Both the position numbers and the translations under genes were made by a program. From Inhella sp. (GTDB lineage Bacteria; Pseudomonadota; Gammaproteobacteria; Burkholderiales; Burkholderiaceae_C): 42,086 bases of DNA. Shown here piece by piece: positions 41,991 to 42,086 of the stretch. Position 1 is the first letter of the stretch. Every line of letters begins with the position of its first letter. The stretch is from assembly GCF_027532025.1 (NCBI RefSeq), contig NZ_JAPZSY010000051.1, forward strand, positions 1 to 42,086, given 5' to 3'. The notes beneath the pieces are model-generated. The model was not told the origin of the DNA. It did not search any database and worked only from the letters and a program-made list of their open reading frames with translations.

Positions 41991-42007
41991 ACTTACGGCG
42001 CGTAAGT
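41991..42007. repeat. Perfect 7-bp inverted repeat at the end of the IS remnant
   Basis: ACTTACG and CGTAAGT flank GCG just after transposase similarity ends. It could be a terminal or recombination site of a second element that cut off the IS110 copy, or chance. The remaining bases to 42086 hold no recognisable gene. Confidence 0.4.
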
Positions 42008-42086
42008 TGTTGATTTGATATGCGGCCGACCTCAATCCGCAGACTACAAGTCAACCGTCGGGTTGTCTTCCCGCGTCTGGCGGCAT

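Overview
The window looks like a chromosomal segment from a high-GC betaproteobacterium of the order Burkholderiales (Comamonadaceae or Leptothrix/Rubrivivax-type relatives). The evidence is the gene order fimV-truA-trpF-trpB-trpA next to leuC-leuD-leuB-asd, strong GC bias at third codon positions, and dense gene packing with many ATGA-type overlaps. Everything here is read from sequence alone; family names rest on recognisable motifs, not on database searches.

Layout. From 1 to 21940 every gene lies on the minus strand. First come amino-acid and housekeeping genes: trpA (cut by the window edge), trpB, trpF, truA, fimV, asd, leuB, leuD, a tiny entericidin-like lipoprotein, leuC and a LysR regulator (1-11040). 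Then come an exported zinc phospholipase C/P1-nuclease-like protein and a small basic protein (11173-12746). A complete propionyl-CoA to succinyl-CoA block follows (12825-21940): methylmalonyl-CoA mutase, MeaB chaperone GTPase, both propionyl-CoA carboxylase subunits and a VOC protein that is probably the epimerase. A FAD monooxygenase and a small membrane protein are embedded in it. In this block MeaB is fused in frame behind a GIY-YIG nuclease domain, and the junction is built from a perfect 28-bp inverted repeat.

At about 22 kb the coding strand switches. A GntR/FCD regulator faces the mutase gene across an AT-rich island with a perfect 16-bp palindrome. Next is the most striking object in the window, a 2471-residue protein (23133-30548). 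Residues 8-2223 are 277 uninterrupted octapeptides of the type L-T/S-T/S-x-Q-V-x-A, organised in 14 higher-order blocks of 17 octads, two of them expanded to 24. It ends in a calcium-binding-type tail with three EF-hand-like loops and has no signal peptide.

After a rho-independent terminator, a tightly packed eleven-gene plus-strand operon (30719-41471) encodes two glycosyltransferase-like proteins, the CDP-4-keto-3,6-dideoxyhexose pathway (ddhD-, ddhA-, ddhB- and ddhC-type), two SDR sugar reductases/epimerases, an FkbM methyltransferase and a split transketolase. I infer a surface glycan containing a 3,6-dideoxyhexose, possibly a branched-chain sugar made by the transketolase. The right end (41472-42086) is non-coding debris with an IS110-type transposase remnant. 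Its neighbours suggest the giant Thr/Ser-rich protein and the glycan operon may form one surface system, but this is inference.
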